Positions 19,445 to 28,196 of a DNA stretch of 64,000 bases are shown here, one piece after another. The stretch spans positions 868,001 to 932,000 of the forward strand of contig NZ_JAKZLC010000001.1 in the NCBI RefSeq assembly GCF_022808815.1, written 5' to 3'. This DNA comes from Geothrix paludis (GTDB lineage Bacteria > Acidobacteriota > Holophagae > Holophagales > Holophagaceae). Each line of letters starts with the position of its first letter. The stretch's first letter is position 1. The notes under the pieces were generated by a model. That model had not been told where the DNA came from. It saw only the letters and a list, made by a program, of their open reading frames with translations, and did not search any database. The position numbers and the translations under genes were made by a program.

Positions 19445-20634
19445 TGCGCGGCGCCCTGCTCATCGCCAAGAAGGAGTTCCTGGAGCTCTCCAAGGACCGC
19501 AAGACCCTCTTCTTCGCCTTCGTGCTGCCGTTCCTCCTCTACCCGGCCATCTTCGGCATGATGGCCAAGATGGCGAAGCGGGATGAGGCCCAGAACCGCG
19601 GCAAGGCCAGCCGCATCTATCTGGCGGATGCATCCGGCGCCCTCGCCGAGACGCTGCGGGCCGATCCGAAACGCTTCGAGCTGGTGCCGAAACCCGAAGG
19701 CGACCTCAAGCAGGCGGTCCGGGACCAGAAGCTGGACTTGGCCCTGGAGGCGGATCCCGGCGCGATGGAGGCCCTTCAAAAGCACGAGACCTTTTCCCTG
19801 ACCGCCACCGTCGATGAAAGCGAGCACACCTCGGAGCTGGCCTTGAAGCGGGTCAAGGAGGCCCTGCGGAACCAGGAGAAGAGCTGGATCCAGACCCGGC
19901 TCGAGGGTCTTGGCGCGTCCCCGCAGTTGGCGGAGCCTCTGAAGCTTGAGGTGAAGAACGCCGCGGATCCGGCCCTGGAGATGGGCAAGGTCATGGGGCG
20001 GATCCTCCCCTACCTGCTGATGATCATGATGTACACCGGATCAATGCAGCACGGGATCTACGCCACGGCTGGGGAGAAGGAGCGCCACACCCTCCTGAGC
20101 CTCATGGCCACCCGCCTACCGAGGAACCAGATCATCCTCGGCAAGCTGCTCTACATCTTCAGCATGGGCGTGATCGCGGCCCTGCTGAACCTGCTGAGCA
20201 TGGGCCTCTCCATCCCCTTCATGACCGGCGGGGCCACGAGTTCCATGCAGGCCCTGGCCGCCGTGGCCAACCCCATGACCCTGGGCCTCACCTTCATGAT
20301 CATGGTGCCGCTGGGCCTCTTCTTCTCGAACTTCATCCTGCTCATGGGCATCCAGGCCCGGAACACCATCGAGGCGGGTAGCGCCATCACGCCCGGCATC
20401 TTCCTGGTGGTGTTCCTGGGCGTGTTCACCATGGCCCCGGGCGTGGACAAGATGCCATTCCTGACCTACGTGCCCGTGGTGAACGTCTGCCTGTCCCTGC
20501 GCAAGCTCTTCAGCCAGCAGTTCGACCAGCTGGAATACCTCGTGGCCTTCGCCATGACGGTGGGCCTGGCGGGGCTCATGACCTACGTCTCCACCCGGCT
20601 CCTCAACCGCGAAAAGGCCTTGTTCAAGGCTTGA
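19444..20634 (+). CDS. ABC-2 type transporter permease, NatB-like
   Basis: A 396-residue permease. One N-terminal membrane helix (FFAFVLPFLLYPAIFGMM) is followed by a large extracytoplasmic domain (~45-180). Five or six helices follow from residue ~185 on (LPYLLMIMMYTGSM, IFSMGVIAALLNLLSMGL, LGLTFMIMVPLGLFFSNFILLMG and so on). GEKERHTLLSLMATRLPRNQIILGKL is the cytoplasmic coupling segment typical of NatB-type proteins. It is co-translated with the ATPase before it. Confidence 0.87.
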   Translation: MRGALLIAKKEFLELSKDRKTLFFAFVLPFLLYPAIFGMMAKMAKRDEAQNRGKASRIYLADASGALAETLRADPKRFELVPKPEGDLKQAVRDQKLDLALEADPGAMEALQKHETFSLTATVDESEHTSELALKRVKEALRNQEKSWIQTRLEGLGASPQLAEPLKLEVKNAADPALEMGKVMGRILPYLLMIMMYTGSMQHGIYATAGEKERHTLLSLMATRLPRNQIILGKLLYIFSMGVIAALLNLLSMGLSIPFMTGGATSSMQALAAVANPMTLGLTFMIMVPLGLFFSNFILLMGIQARNTIEAGSAITPGIFLVVFLGVFTMAPGVDKMPFLTYVPVVNVCLSLRKLFSQQFDQLEYLVAFAMTVGLAGLMTYVSTRLLNREKALFKA

Positions 20635-20719
20635 CGGCCGATTCCGGGGCGCCGCCATGGGATTTGCCCGGGGAAAGCTGTCATCCTATAGTTTCTCCAA
20701 GGCTTCCAGAGGATCCCGT

Positions 20720-21250
20720 ATGGCTACGAAAGCCAAGTCAGAACAAGCTCCCAAGTCCACCCACGCCCCGGCCGGCCAGCCATCTCCGTTCGCGGAGGCG
20801 TTCGCGAAGGCGGTGAAGCTGGTGGATGGCGGCAAGCACGCCGAGGCCGTGAAGGCCCTGGACACGCTGATGGAAGAAGCCCGGACCGCCGGCGACTGGG
20901 CGGTCAAGCGCCGGGCCGAGGTCTATCGCGCCCTGGCCGAATCGAAGCTGCATCCCCCCAAGGCCGCCGCGGCCGACGCCATCACCGAGATCCAGGCCTG
21001 CCTCAACCGGCGCGATACGGATGGCGCCCTCAAGCTGCTGGAGAAGGCCATCAAGGCGCACCCCGCGCAGGGCACCCTGCACTACCTGCGCGCCGTGGCC
21101 TTCGCCCAGGCCGAGAACGCCGAGGCCTCCGCGGAAAGCATGAAGAAGGCCGTGGAGCTCGACGGCGACCTGCTGTTCCAGTGGCACATGGAGCCGGACT
21201 TCAACTCCGTCCGGAAGTCGCCGCTCTTCGCCTTCACCGAAGGCCACTAG
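20720..21250 (+). CDS. TPR-like repeat protein
   Basis: A 176-residue mostly helical protein. Repeats resembling tetratricopeptide units appear at roughly 33-65 and 90-150 (TDGALKLLEKAIKAHPAQGTL and AENAEASAESMKKAVELDG). The C-terminus FNSVRKSPLFAF resembles the end motif often seen after a last TPR. No signal peptide. The chosen ATG has AGGA ahead; an upstream ATG in the same frame lacks one. It lies 18 bases before the yvcK-like gene and may be cotranscribed with it. Function is unknown; TPR proteins usually hold partner proteins. Confidence 0.7.
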   Translation: MATKAKSEQAPKSTHAPAGQPSPFAEAFAKAVKLVDGGKHAEAVKALDTLMEEARTAGDWAVKRRAEVYRALAESKLHPPKAAAADAITEIQACLNRRDTDGALKLLEKAIKAHPAQGTLHYLRAVAFAQAENAEASAESMKKAVELDGDLLFQWHMEPDFNSVRKSPLFAFTEGH

Positions 21251-21268
21251 GCCAGCAGGACCATCCTC

Positions 21269-22258
21269 GTGCCGGGCCCCCTGGGTCTCCATGCCGATCA
21301 GCCGCTGAAGGTGGTGGCCCTGGGCGGGGGCACCGGCCTCGCCGCGCTGCTGCGGTCCCTGAAGCGCGAGGCGGGACGGAGCCGCGACCCCTGGAAGCTC
21401 ACGGGCATCGTCACCGTGTCCGATAACGGCGGATCGTCCGGCCGGCTCCGCGACGAGCTTGGCGGCATCCCGCCCGGGGATCTCCGCAACTGCCTCTCGG
21501 CGCTGACGCTGGAGGATTCGGCGCTCTCGGACCTCCTGAACTACCGGTTCAAGGGGGACGGCAGCCTGGCGGGCCACTCCCTGGGGAACCTGATGCTCTG
21601 GGCCCTGGCGGATCTCACGGGAGATTGGGTCCGCGCCATCCGCCAGCTCTCGGGCGTGCTGGTGACGGTGGGGCGCCTCTTCCCCTCCACGGTGGTCCCC
21701 ATCACCCTCTGCGCCGAGGACATGGACGGGCGCCTCTATCAGGGCGAGACCGCCGTGGGCTCCTGCCGCCCTCCCCTGGCCCGCCTCTGGATGGAGCCCG
21801 CGGACGCCGAACCCCTGCCCGAGGCCGTGCTGGCCCTCCTGCGGGCGGACCTGGTGATCCTCAGCCCAGGCAGCCTGTACACCTCCACCATCTCCAACCT
21901 CCTGCTCTCCGAGCTGCAGGAGGCGGTGGCCATCTCCCGGGCCCCGGTGATCTACGTAGCCAACCTCATGACCGAGCCAGGGGAATCCTCCGGGATGGAC
22001 CTGGAGAACCACGTGGCCGCCATCGCCGCCTTCGGGCGCGTCGGCATCTCGGCCGTGATTGCCAATTCGGCGCCGTTCCGGCCCGACATGCTCGCCCGCT
22101 ACCGGGAGGAGGGCGGCGAGCCCATCTCCGCGCCCGCCAGCGAGGTCCTGGGCATCCCCGTGCACCGGTTCCCCCTGCTGGACCCGGAAGCCCCCATGGC
22201 GCGGCACCACCCCGACCTGCTGAACCAGGCCATCCGCGCCACCCTGGACCGGCTCTGA
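21269..22258 (+). CDS. YvcK/CofD-family gluconeogenesis factor
   Basis: A 329-residue YvcK family protein, which in firmicutes and actinobacteria binds UDP-GlcNAc and links carbon metabolism to cell wall synthesis. Motifs are VVALGGGTGLAALLR (nucleotide binding), VTVSDNGGSSGRLR, PPGDLRNCLSAL, GHSLGNL and LSPGSLYTSTISNLL. The start is GTG with AGGA upstream. The usual partners rapZ and whiA are absent here. Confidence 0.92.
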   Translation: MPGPLGLHADQPLKVVALGGGTGLAALLRSLKREAGRSRDPWKLTGIVTVSDNGGSSGRLRDELGGIPPGDLRNCLSALTLEDSALSDLLNYRFKGDGSLAGHSLGNLMLWALADLTGDWVRAIRQLSGVLVTVGRLFPSTVVPITLCAEDMDGRLYQGETAVGSCRPPLARLWMEPADAEPLPEAVLALLRADLVILSPGSLYTSTISNLLLSELQEAVAISRAPVIYVANLMTEPGESSGMDLENHVAAIAAFGRVGISAVIANSAPFRPDMLARYREEGGEPISAPASEVLGIPVHRFPLLDPEAPMARHHPDLLNQAIRATLDRL

Positions 22259-22367
22259 CCAAAGCCTGAGCGGCCGCGGATCAGGCCGCACGGAGCTTGG
22301 ATATTCCTGATCATCCTGGGTTCCAGCCAAGGATCGAGGTACCCTTGACGGAACGGGAGGCAAGGTC

Positions 22368-23495
22368 TTGGCCCTGAGCGGTGATCTGGCGACGATGGGC
22401 CTGGAAGATCTCTTCCAGTGGCTGGCCGTCGGCAAGAAATCCGGCGTGCTGGAGCTCCGGGGCCCCCTGCACACCAAGCGCGTGGCGCTCCATGAGGGCC
22501 GCATCACCAGCGTCTGGTCCTCCGATCCCAGGGAGTACCTGGGCCAGTACCTGCTCGCCTTCAACCGCATCACCGAGGACCAGTTGCGCGAAGCCCTGGC
22601 CACCCAGGAGGACGAGCAGCAGCTGCTCGGGCGCATCCTCGTCGATCGCCACTTGATCACCGAGGCGGAGATCCGGCGCATCGTCCAGGTGAAGGTCGAG
22701 GAGAGCATCTACGACACGTTCCTCTGGAGCGTGGGCAGCTTCGACTACCACGACGGTCTCGATTCCCACCAGAAGTCCATGCTGCTCAGCCTCGACGTCA
22801 CCGGCGTCGTGCTGGAGGGCGCGCGCCGGATGGATGAATGGAAGCGCATCCGGCGGGTGATCCGAGGCGGCGACGCCGTGCTCGCGCCCATCCCCGAGGC
22901 CATCGCCGAATGCCTGCCCCTCGCCCCCGAGGACGCGGACATCCTGGCGCGCATGAATGGGCAGGTCCGCGTGGACCAGCTCATGCTCACCATCCGCATG
23001 CCCGAGTACAAGATCAACAAGCTGCTCTTCGACCTCCACGAGAAGGGCCTGGTCCGCATCGTGGATCCAGGCGGCGGGCTGGGCGAGAACCCGAGCCTCC
23101 ACCTCCAGCGGGCCCGCGCCTTCATGGAAACGCAGAAGCTCCAGGAGGCCCAGGAGGAACTCCGGCGCATCCTCCAGGATCAGCCCAGGCACCTGGACGC
23201 GGGCCGGATGATGGCCGTGGTCCAGAACCTCCTGGAGGACAAGAAGCTGGATCAGGAGCTGGTGCCCGAGTTGGCGGTGAGCCTGGATCAGCTGGTGACC
23301 ACCGATCTCGGATCCAACGAGGCCTTCCTGGCCACCCGCGTGAACGGCCTGTGGTCCATCCGCGACATCCTGTCCATCGCGCCCTTCGAGCAGGACGAGT
23401 GCCTTGCCATCTTCTCCCGGCTCATCAAGCGTGGGATTCTCAGGACATCGAAACCCATCAAGGGGAGCGATCAGGCGGGTGCCGCCCTGCGCTGA
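22368..23495 (+). CDS. DUF4388 (PATAN) domain protein
   Basis: A 375-residue protein starting at TTG with GGAGG upstream. Residues 1-100 match the DUF4388 pattern (SGDLATMGLEDLFQWLAVGKKSGVLEL, then HEGRITSVWSSDPREYLGQYLL). This domain is common in deltaproteobacterial and acidobacterial signalling and gliding proteins. A middle helical region (~150-235) looks like a winged-helix repeat (EYKINKLLFDLHEKGLVRI). A TPR-like part (240-290) and a second winged-helix-like block (315-360) follow. It probably acts as a regulatory scaffold; no partner can be named. Confidence 0.75.
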   Translation: MALSGDLATMGLEDLFQWLAVGKKSGVLELRGPLHTKRVALHEGRITSVWSSDPREYLGQYLLAFNRITEDQLREALATQEDEQQLLGRILVDRHLITEAEIRRIVQVKVEESIYDTFLWSVGSFDYHDGLDSHQKSMLLSLDVTGVVLEGARRMDEWKRIRRVIRGGDAVLAPIPEAIAECLPLAPEDADILARMNGQVRVDQLMLTIRMPEYKINKLLFDLHEKGLVRIVDPGGGLGENPSLHLQRARAFMETQKLQEAQEELRRILQDQPRHLDAGRMMAVVQNLLEDKKLDQELVPELAVSLDQLVTTDLGSNEAFLATRVNGLWSIRDILSIAPFEQDECLAIFSRLIKRGILRTSKPIKGSDQAGAALR

Positions 23496-23517
23496 TCCCC
23501 CCGGATCCGGAGGTGCC

Positions 23518-24225
23518 ATGCGCATTGCCATCGCCCTGCTGCTGATCACCCTGCCCCTCGCCGCGGCGAAGAAGCCCACGGCCGCCCAGCTCCAGGCCCA
23601 GGTGAAGCGGCTCACGGAAGAGCGGGACAGCCTCAAGCAGCGGCTTGCGTCCACCGAGGACATCCAGCAGGAGCTGGCCGCGGCCCAGAAGGCCCGGGAC
23701 CTGTCCAAGACGGAGGCGGAGGCCGCCCGGAAGGAGCTGGACGAGGTTCGCGCCTCCCTCAAGGAGAACGAGCGGGGCGGCGACGCCATCCTGAAGGACG
23801 TGAAGACCGCCCGCCAGGAGGCCGAGGACGCCAAGGCCGAAGCGGCGAAGCTCCGGGCGGAGAACGAGCAGCTTCGCGCCAAGGCGAGCGCCGTACCGGC
23901 GGAGGGCGATCTGGTGGTGCTGAGCCAGGACCTCCAGCCCGCCCGACCCATCAACCTGAACCGCGTGGTCCCGCGCCTGAAGTCCTCGGGCTTCTTCAAG
24001 GCCCGGCCCAAGGGGGTCGTCGTGGTGAACGTCCTGGTCAACGAGAAGGGCGAGGTGGTCGCCTCCCGGCTGATCCAGGGCCTGCCCGGGGACGGTCCCG
24101 ACGAGAAGGAAGCGGACGAGGCTTGCGTGGAAGCGGCGAAAAAGCTCGTCTTCGACCCGGCCGCCTCGGCAGACGGCAAGACGCGCTTCAAGGTCTGGCA
24201 GGGCGTGGGGTTCTATTTGGATTGA
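23518..24225 (+). CDS. exported coiled-coil protein with TonB-C-like end
   Basis: 235 residues. A signal peptide (MRIAIALLLITLPLAAA) leads into a long charged coiled coil (~20-125). A C-terminal domain (~155-235) follows, in which GVVVVNVLVNEKGEVVASRLI and EACVEAAKKLVFDPAASADGKT follow the TonB C-terminal pattern (a strand pair, then a helix and strand). It lacks the TonB proline-rich arm and membrane anchor. It more likely binds an envelope partner than transduces energy. It lies 22 bases after the DUF4388 gene. Confidence 0.7.
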   Translation: MRIAIALLLITLPLAAAKKPTAAQLQAQVKRLTEERDSLKQRLASTEDIQQELAAAQKARDLSKTEAEAARKELDEVRASLKENERGGDAILKDVKTARQEAEDAKAEAAKLRAENEQLRAKASAVPAEGDLVVLSQDLQPARPINLNRVVPRLKSSGFFKARPKGVVVVNVLVNEKGEVVASRLIQGLPGDGPDEKEADEACVEAAKKLVFDPAASADGKTRFKVWQGVGFYLD

Positions 24226-24230
24226 GGCTT

Positions 24231-24325
24231 CAGGCTTCGGTCCTCAGTCCTCAGTCTTCAGTAAAGGACAGGGAGGGCGAGGTGTCACTGAGGCCTGAGG
24301 CCTGAGGACTGAGGACCGAGGCCTG
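24231..24325. repeat. intergenic inverted repeat of the ctgagga type, between convergent genes
   Basis: The left arm (24231-24262) repeats the word cctcagt; the right arm (24287-24325) repeats ctgagga/ctgaggc. The last 24 bases of the right arm pair with the left arm almost perfectly. It fills the whole gap between the TonB-C-like gene (plus) and truA (minus) and reaches to within one base of the truA stop. Its words are the same as those of the repeat at 42137-42283. Confidence 0.8.
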
Positions 24326-24326
24326 C

Positions 24327-25118
24327 CTACTCCCGCTCACCCCAGGGGCTGGGCTCACCGATGGCCCACCGGGCCTCGTACCACACCTTCTCCAGGCAGA
24401 GGCCATCGGGCGGGGCGGTGAGGCCGGCCTGGGCGCGGTCCCTCGCGGCGATCACGGCGCCGAGGGAAGCCGGGCTCCGCTTCCCCTTCCCCACTTCCAC
24501 TAGCGTGCCGGTCATGATGCGGACCTGGTGCATGAGGAAGCTGCCGCCTTCGAAGATGAGGTCCACGCCGCCTTCTGTCGGTTCCAGGCGAAGGGCGTGG
24601 ATGGTGCGCACGGGCGTCTTCGCCACGCATTCGGCACAGCGGAAGCTGGAGAAGTCATGGGTTCCCAGCACCTGGCGCGCGGCCTGCGCCATGGCCGCCA
24701 GGTCGAGCGGCGCCGCCTGGTGGACGTGCCAGCGGAACGCCGCCATCAGCGGATCCTCCGACGGCCCAAGGCCCAGCCGGTAGACGTAGCGCTTGGCCAC
24801 GGCGTGCTGCCGGGGAAAGAAACCCTCCGGGGCTGGTTGCGCTCCCATCACCCGGATGTCCTTCGGCAGATGCGCGTTCAGCGCGGCCAGGAGCCGGTAG
24901 GGGTCCCAGGCCCGCGCGGTGTGGATCAGCACCCCCTGCGCGCGGGCATGCACGCCCGCGTCCGTGCGCCCCGTGCCCTGGGGCATGGGCGCTTCCGGGT
25001 CGAAGGCGCGCAGCGCCTTCCACAGATCCCCCTGCCCGCTCCGCAGGCTCGTCTGGATCTGCCAGCCGTGGAAACCCCCGCCCGCGTAGGCCACGGTGAG
25101 GAAGTAGGGATGTGCCAT
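24327..25118 (-). CDS. truA: tRNA pseudouridine(38-40) synthase
   Basis: A TruA family enzyme, 263 residues, modifying uridines 38-40 in the anticodon arm. The catalytic aspartate is D53 in GTGRTDAGVHARAQG. FHGWQIQ near the start and FLMHQVRIMTGTLVEVG near residue 198 are family signatures. It stands alone, converging on the TonB-C-like gene, with an inverted repeat between. Confidence 0.95.
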   Translation of the reverse strand: MAHPYFLTVAYAGGGFHGWQIQTSLRSGQGDLWKALRAFDPEAPMPQGTGRTDAGVHARAQGVLIHTARAWDPYRLLAALNAHLPKDIRVMGAQPAPEGFFPRQHAVAKRYVYRLGLGPSEDPLMAAFRWHVHQAAPLDLAAMAQAARQVLGTHDFSSFRCAECVAKTPVRTIHALRLEPTEGGVDLIFEGGSFLMHQVRIMTGTLVEVGKGKRSPASLGAVIAARDRAQAGLTAPPDGLCLEKVWYEARWAIGEPSPWGERE

Positions 25119-25307
25119 AGGACATCATAGGCCGCGAACCGCCTCTGGCGCCCCTTCCACGGAGGGGCTCCGGCCCAATGGCCCGTTCTACGGTGATCTG
25201 CGACATCCATGGCACTTAGGCTCCAGCGTTTCCGGCTGTTCCTGTGTTCCATGACACTCTAGAATCCCCAGGGAGGCCGATCTGCGAATTTTTTTGAAAG
25301 AAAAACC

Positions 25308-25336
25308 TTGACCATGCTGCGTCTGCGGCGTAGCTT
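25308..25336 (+). promoter_or_regulatory. likely promoter of the HU gene
   Basis: TTGACC (25308-25313), a 17-base spacer and TAGCTT (25331-25336) lie about 145 bases before the HU start. An A/T-rich stretch just upstream (AATTTTTTTGAAAGAAAAA, 25288-25306) looks like an UP element. The rest of the 25119-25479 gap (360 bases) shows no convincing ORF or RNA gene. A long 5' leader would therefore be transcribed. HU is normally highly expressed, which fits a strong promoter. Confidence 0.5.
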
Positions 25337-25479
25337 CTTGGCAGTTTAGGAAATACAGTATTCATCGGCCTTTCCGGGCCAGTGCTATTCGAAAACCCAA
25401 TAGGTACGGTCGTCTCCACACGGAGCCGATTCCGTTTTCCTCAACCCGGGGACACAGATCCCCAAATTCGGAGGTTTCC

Positions 25480-25776
25480 ATGAACAAGGCTGAACTGGTC
25501 AGCGCCGTCGCCGACAAGGCCGGTATCACCAAGGCCCAGGCCGCTGCCGCCCTCGATCAGGTGCTCGGTGGTATCGCTTCCGCCCTGCGCAGTGGCGACA
25601 AGGTCACCCTCGTGGGCTTCGGCACCTTCTCCGTCGCCAACCGCGGCGCCCGCACCGGCCGCAACCCCCGCGACAACAAGCCCATCAAGATCGCTGCCAA
25701 GAAGGTCGCCAAGTTCAAGCCCGGCAAGAAGCTGGCTGACGAAGTCAACGGCAAGGGCGGCAAGAAGCGCAAGTAG
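25480..25776 (+). CDS. hup: DNA-binding protein HU
   Basis: A 98-residue HU family histone-like protein that bends and compacts DNA. It starts MNKAELVSAVADKAGITKAQA. The DNA-binding arm is GARTGRNPRDNKPIKIAAKK, with the intercalating proline in RNPRDN. A Lys/Gly-rich tail (GKGGKKRK) extends a little beyond the standard 90 residues. Codon use is strongly biased to preferred codons, as expected for an abundant protein. GGAGG stands ahead of the ATG. A strong hairpin terminator follows. Confidence 0.97.
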   Translation: MNKAELVSAVADKAGITKAQAAAALDQVLGGIASALRSGDKVTLVGFGTFSVANRGARTGRNPRDNKPIKIAAKKVAKFKPGKKLADEVNGKGGKKRK

Positions 25777-25812
25777 GATCAGGCTGGCCGGCCCTGCCGG
25801 ACACCAGGATCT

Positions 25813-25840
25813 CAGGACCCGCTACGGCGGGTCCTGTTTT
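25813..25840 (+). terminator. terminator of the HU gene
   Basis: A perfect 10-bp stem CAGGACCCGC/GCGGGTCCTG with a TACG loop is followed by TTTT. A second T-run lies at 25853-25859. Confidence 0.85.
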
Positions 25841-26015
25841 GTACCAAAAGCCTTTTTTTATTTATTAATGGTCAGACATGCCCCTGAAGCCACGACGGGC
25901 CAGCCTTCTCGGTTTCCTCTGGATGGCAGGCGGTAAACCCCTCTTCTCTTTGTGATGCGGCCGAATCCATCGAAGCGCGTCAGGTGATCATCCTGTGTCA
26001 TCCTGGGATTTCGCC

Positions 26016-26864
26016 ATGGATGCCACCCACCCCAGCGCCCCGCCCGTTGCCCTGTGCCTGGGCGGGATGGATCCGTCCGGCGGAGCAGGCCTGCTGCGTG
26101 ATGCCCTGGCCTTGGCAGAGCTGGGCTGCCAGCCCATGGCGGTGAGCCTGGCGGAGACCCTCCAGAATGGCCTGGGCTGCTCGCGGATCGATGCGCCCGC
26201 CATGGACCCGGTCCAGCGCCTGGAGACTCTCGCCCCCCATCTGGCGGGCCGCTGGGGCGTGAAGGTCGGCCTCTGTGCCCTGGAGGCGGACACCTTCCGC
26301 CGCCTCTGCGCCACCCTGCGCCACCTCGCCCCGCCCGTCCGGATCTGGGATCCCATCCTCGCCCCCAGCGCCGGGGTGGGCCTGCACGATGGCGGGGACC
26401 TCCGCCGCCTGGCCGCGGATCTGCTGCCCATGGGTGGCTGGGTGGTGAGCCCCAACCGGGGCGAGGCCGCGGCTTTCGCCGGCTTGCCACCCGAGGCCAT
26501 CCGCAGGGCGGACCCCTCGGCCCTCGCGACCCCCTGGCTCGAGGCTGGCGCCGCCGCCGTGTGGCTCAAGGGCGGGCACGCCGCCGGTGACGTGGTGCAG
26601 GACCTGTGGATCACCCGGGACGGCATCGAGGCCCTGGATGCCACGCCCCGGCTTCCGGGCCAGCGCCGGGGCACGGGCTGCCTCCTGTCGGCCTCCTGGC
26701 TGGGTCTGCGCTTGCAGAAGCGGGATGACCGCGCCGCGGCCCGGGAGGCCGCCCGCCGTCTGCGGGAGCGCTGGGACCAGGCCTTCACTCCGGGCGGGAT
26801 GGGCCGGCCCATGTTCGCGCCCATGTCCGCCTTTCTTGAATCCGCTGCCGGGGAGGCCCGGTGA
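26016..26864 (+). CDS. thiD: phosphomethylpyrimidine kinase (ThiD family)
   Basis: A 282-residue ribokinase-fold kinase acting on hydroxymethylpyrimidine (phosphate) in thiamine synthesis. Motifs are LGGMDPSGGAGLLRDA (family GxDxSGGAG) and GTGCLLSASWLGLRLQ (the family GTGCTLSA anion hole and catalytic region). A GTG 7 codons upstream is a possible start. No TPP riboswitch is visible ahead of it and no other thiamine genes are close, so a pyridoxal kinase role in the same family cannot be excluded. Its stop overlaps the next gene's GTG (GTGA). Confidence 0.85.
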   Translation: MDATHPSAPPVALCLGGMDPSGGAGLLRDALALAELGCQPMAVSLAETLQNGLGCSRIDAPAMDPVQRLETLAPHLAGRWGVKVGLCALEADTFRRLCATLRHLAPPVRIWDPILAPSAGVGLHDGGDLRRLAADLLPMGGWVVSPNRGEAAAFAGLPPEAIRRADPSALATPWLEAGAAAVWLKGGHAAGDVVQDLWITRDGIEALDATPRLPGQRRGTGCLLSASWLGLRLQKRDDRAAAREAARRLRERWDQAFTPGGMGRPMFAPMSAFLESAAGEAR

Positions 26865-28048
26865 CGGAGCACGAAGGCCGGGGCTTCATCCTGCGCACGG
26901 CGACGGACGGGCCCTGGGCCGGCTGGGCCGGGTCGCGCTTCCTCGAGGAGGGTCTGGCCTCGGTTCATGCCGCGCCCGGACGGGCTCTGGCCCGGCTCAT
27001 GAACCTGATGTCCTTGCTTCCGGGAGGCTTCGGCCTGGTCTGGGACCATCCCCCCGCTTGGATGGAAGCCCTGCCAGCGGAGTCCCGCCAGGGCTGGTGG
27101 GAGGCCATCTCGGCCATTCCCGGCCTCACCCTGCACCTGGGGCCGGAGGCCGCGGCCCAGCTCCCGGGCGGAGCCTTCCGCGCCTGGCTGCATGCCCCGG
27201 AGGCCCCGGAAGGCCCCTTGGGCGAGGCCTGGCGCCAGGGGGTCATCGGCTGGGTGCCGCGAACCGGGACCGCATGGCGTCTGCCGGACCTGGGCACCCC
27301 AGCCCCCGGCGATGAAGTGCCGCCCGGCTGGCTCTGGGGCGAGGTGGTCCTGCCCCTCGGCGCGCTTTCCACGCTGGCCTCGGGCGAAACGCTCGTCGCG
27401 GCCATGTCCGAAGCCCAGGGCTCGGCGGAACGCGGTCTGGCCCAGCGCATGTCCGCGAATGCCTGGGTGGACCTGCCTTTCCTGCGTCGCACGGCGGGCT
27501 GGCGCCTGGCCCTGGCGGGTGGCATCGAGTTCCAGCGCGCCGGCGGCGCCTGGCCCGCGGCTTTCGGCCAACTGCGCGCCCTCAAGGCCCTGCTCCAGGA
27601 GCGCCTGCGGACGCCGATCCACCTCGGTGCCTGCGGCGATCCCGTTGCGGCGGCCCTGCTTGGGCGCCAGGCCCTGCGCGAGGGCCTGCCCTGGCGGGCG
27701 AGCCTGCCGCTTCCTCCGGCGCCCGGGGCCTTCACCCCCGGGCTCGCCGCGGATCCCCGGGATCCCGCGCCCATCGAGGCTCGCGCCCTCCAACCCGCCG
27801 GCTGGCCCGAGACCCTGGACCACCCGCCGACGATCCTGCTGCGCGTGCCCGCGGTGCCTCCCGAAGCCGGGGCGCAGGCGATGCTGGCCCAGATCCAGCC
27901 CGCCCCCGCCCTCCGCTGGCTGCCGCCGGATCTCCCGCCGCCACCGCCCTTCGATCCCGACCGCCCCTGGTCCCCGCCTGCGGCCTTCCCCTTCCCGGCC
28001 GATCCCGGAAACGGGGTGCAGCGGGGGCTCTTCGAGGAATTCGAATAG
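26861..28048 (+). CDS. uncharacterised protein coupled to thiD
   Basis: 395 residues starting at a GTG that overlaps the thiD stop. I do not recognise a family. It has many tryptophans and prolines, no signal peptide, no membrane segment and no cysteine cluster. The last ~40 residues are very proline-rich (PPDLPPPPPFDPDRPWSPP) and the end is acidic (GLFEEFE). A segment GWRLALAGGIEFQRAGG and a following helix-rich part are the most structured-looking. Translational coupling suggests a role tied to the ThiD-like kinase. Confidence 0.7.
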   Translation: MTEHEGRGFILRTATDGPWAGWAGSRFLEEGLASVHAAPGRALARLMNLMSLLPGGFGLVWDHPPAWMEALPAESRQGWWEAISAIPGLTLHLGPEAAAQLPGGAFRAWLHAPEAPEGPLGEAWRQGVIGWVPRTGTAWRLPDLGTPAPGDEVPPGWLWGEVVLPLGALSTLASGETLVAAMSEAQGSAERGLAQRMSANAWVDLPFLRRTAGWRLALAGGIEFQRAGGAWPAAFGQLRALKALLQERLRTPIHLGACGDPVAAALLGRQALREGLPWRASLPLPPAPGAFTPGLAADPRDPAPIEARALQPAGWPETLDHPPTILLRVPAVPPEAGAQAMLAQIQPAPALRWLPPDLPPPPPFDPDRPWSPPAAFPFPADPGNGVQRGLFEEFE

Positions 28049-28059
28049 ACCTGGGAAAA

Positions 28060-28156
28060 GGATCTCCACGAAGGACACGAAGAAAAGAGGCAGACCACGA
28101 AGGATGAGTCTGTGTCTTCGTGTTCTCGTCTTCACTTCGTGTCCTTCGTGGAGTCC
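28060..28156. repeat. intergenic inverted repeat of the cacgaagga type
   Basis: The left arm GGATCTCCACGAAGGACACG... (28060-28081) and the right arm TTCGTGTCCTTCGTGGAG... (28136-28156) pair perfectly except for one unpaired base. Between them the words cacgaagga/tcttcgtg recur. It shares its words with the repeat at 13594-13710 and lies between two same-direction genes, ending 40 bases before the CDF exporter start. Confidence 0.8.
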
Positions 28157-28196
28157 TTTCTTCCTCTCGGCTGGTAGCGTGGAACCCGGAGCCGCC

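Noticed and set aside
25995-26016. TPP riboswitch ahead of thiD
   Set aside because: No CUGAGA or GAUG-type core with the required helices could be found in the 239 bases between HU and thiD.
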